Of a DNA stretch of 64,000 bases, positions 63,860 through 64,000 are shown piece after piece. A program made the position numbers and the translations under genes. Source of the stretch: Cellulomonas sp. Y8 (lineage in GTDB: Bacteria; Actinomycetota; Actinomycetes; Actinomycetales; Cellulomonadaceae); NCBI RefSeq assembly GCF_008033115.1, contig NZ_CP041203.1, positions 2,046,001 to 2,110,000 on the forward strand, read 5' to 3'. How positions within the stretch are numbered: position 1 is the first letter of the stretch; every line of letters starts with the position of its first letter. The notes beneath the pieces were generated by a model. The model was not told the DNA's origin, made no database searches, and worked only from the letters and a program-made list of their open reading frames with translations.

Positions 63860-64000
63860 TCAGGCGCGCGGGAGCGGGCGCGGGGGCGCGGTCGGCTGGT
63901 CCGGGAGCAGGGCGGCCACCGTGGTGAGGACGCCCCACACCAGCGCCGGGCGGGTGTGCGCGAACCGCACACCCGCAGCCCGGCGGCGCTCGCCCCGGCG
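63860..64000 (-). CDS. C-terminal part of unidentified protein, cut by window edge
   Basis: The last 46 codons of a minus-strand frame open to the window edge: ...VRFAHTRPALVWGVLTTVAALLPDQ then a Pro-rich end. G/C third positions favour this frame, but the piece is too short to name. Could be wrong frame. Confidence 0.4.
   Translation of the reverse strand, partial: RRGERRRAAGVRFAHTRPALVWGVLTTVAALLPDQPTAPPRPLPRA

Overview
The window looks like chromosome from a high-GC Gram-positive actinobacterium, most likely a Micrococcales member close to Cellulomonas. This rests on very high GC, many GTG starts, gene pairs overlapping by GTGA or ATGA, many start codons placed 6-7 nt after a TANNNT -10 box (apparently leaderless transcripts), and gene content such as a eukaryote-type UGPase, an LppM-like lipoprotein, a DUF222-HNH protein, an XRE/NB-ARC/TPR regulator and a class I c-di-GMP riboswitch. 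The genus is inferred, not shown. No tRNA, rRNA, CRISPR array, insertion sequence or prophage was seen.

Layout. 0.1-4.5 kb: an antitoxin-like gene, then a copper unit (csoR, copZ, copA, hairpin, cutC) with a CsoR operator. 4.5-7.3 kb: a tightly coupled minus-strand ABC-2 exporter operon with its winged-helix regulator. 7.4-18.5 kb: membrane and envelope genes (CPBP protease, HdeD-like, LPG-synthase-TM protein with a degenerate kinase-like domain, lipoprotein PBP, CNNM/CBS protein, anti-sigma-like ATPase, K+ channel, SHOCT protein, oxidoreductase), including a c-di-GMP-I riboswitch ahead of a 56-residue gene. 18.5-24.7 kb: a peptide ABC importer operon and divergent TetR gene. 24.8-27.8 kb: a possible toxin/antitoxin pair with a 22-codon leader ORF, UGPase and a CDF transporter. 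27.8-33.6 kb: a large beta-helix/Ig-repeat surface protein divergent from DUF6916 and tail-collar proteins. 33.7-47.3 kb: mixed transport, enzyme and regulatory genes, including a MerR regulator fused to a sliding-clamp-like domain that shares twin operators with an MFS gene. 47.3-54.9 kb: a sugar island (ABC importer, class II aldolase, ADP-dependent-type sugar kinase, ManA-like isomerase) opposite a DeoR regulator. 54.9-64 kb: Nudix, DUF222-HNH, acetyltransferase, amidase, GNAT, cupin/DUF2255, MmyB-type regulator, aldo/keto reductase and a partial gene at the edge.

Five genes carry six apparent single-base frameshifts in or beside G/C runs (ABC ATPase, Ig-repeat protein twice, PhzF, sugar kinase, HNH). 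The protein similarity resumes cleanly in another frame each time, so consensus errors are as likely as real decay; these genes are typed pseudogene for that reason.

The most interesting signals are: the riboswitch with its small gene, whose proposed promoter resembles the two promoters of the surface-protein/tail-collar divergon; the MerR-clamp fusion with duplicated operators; the sugar island with an unusual kinase; and the small coupled toxin/antitoxin-like module.
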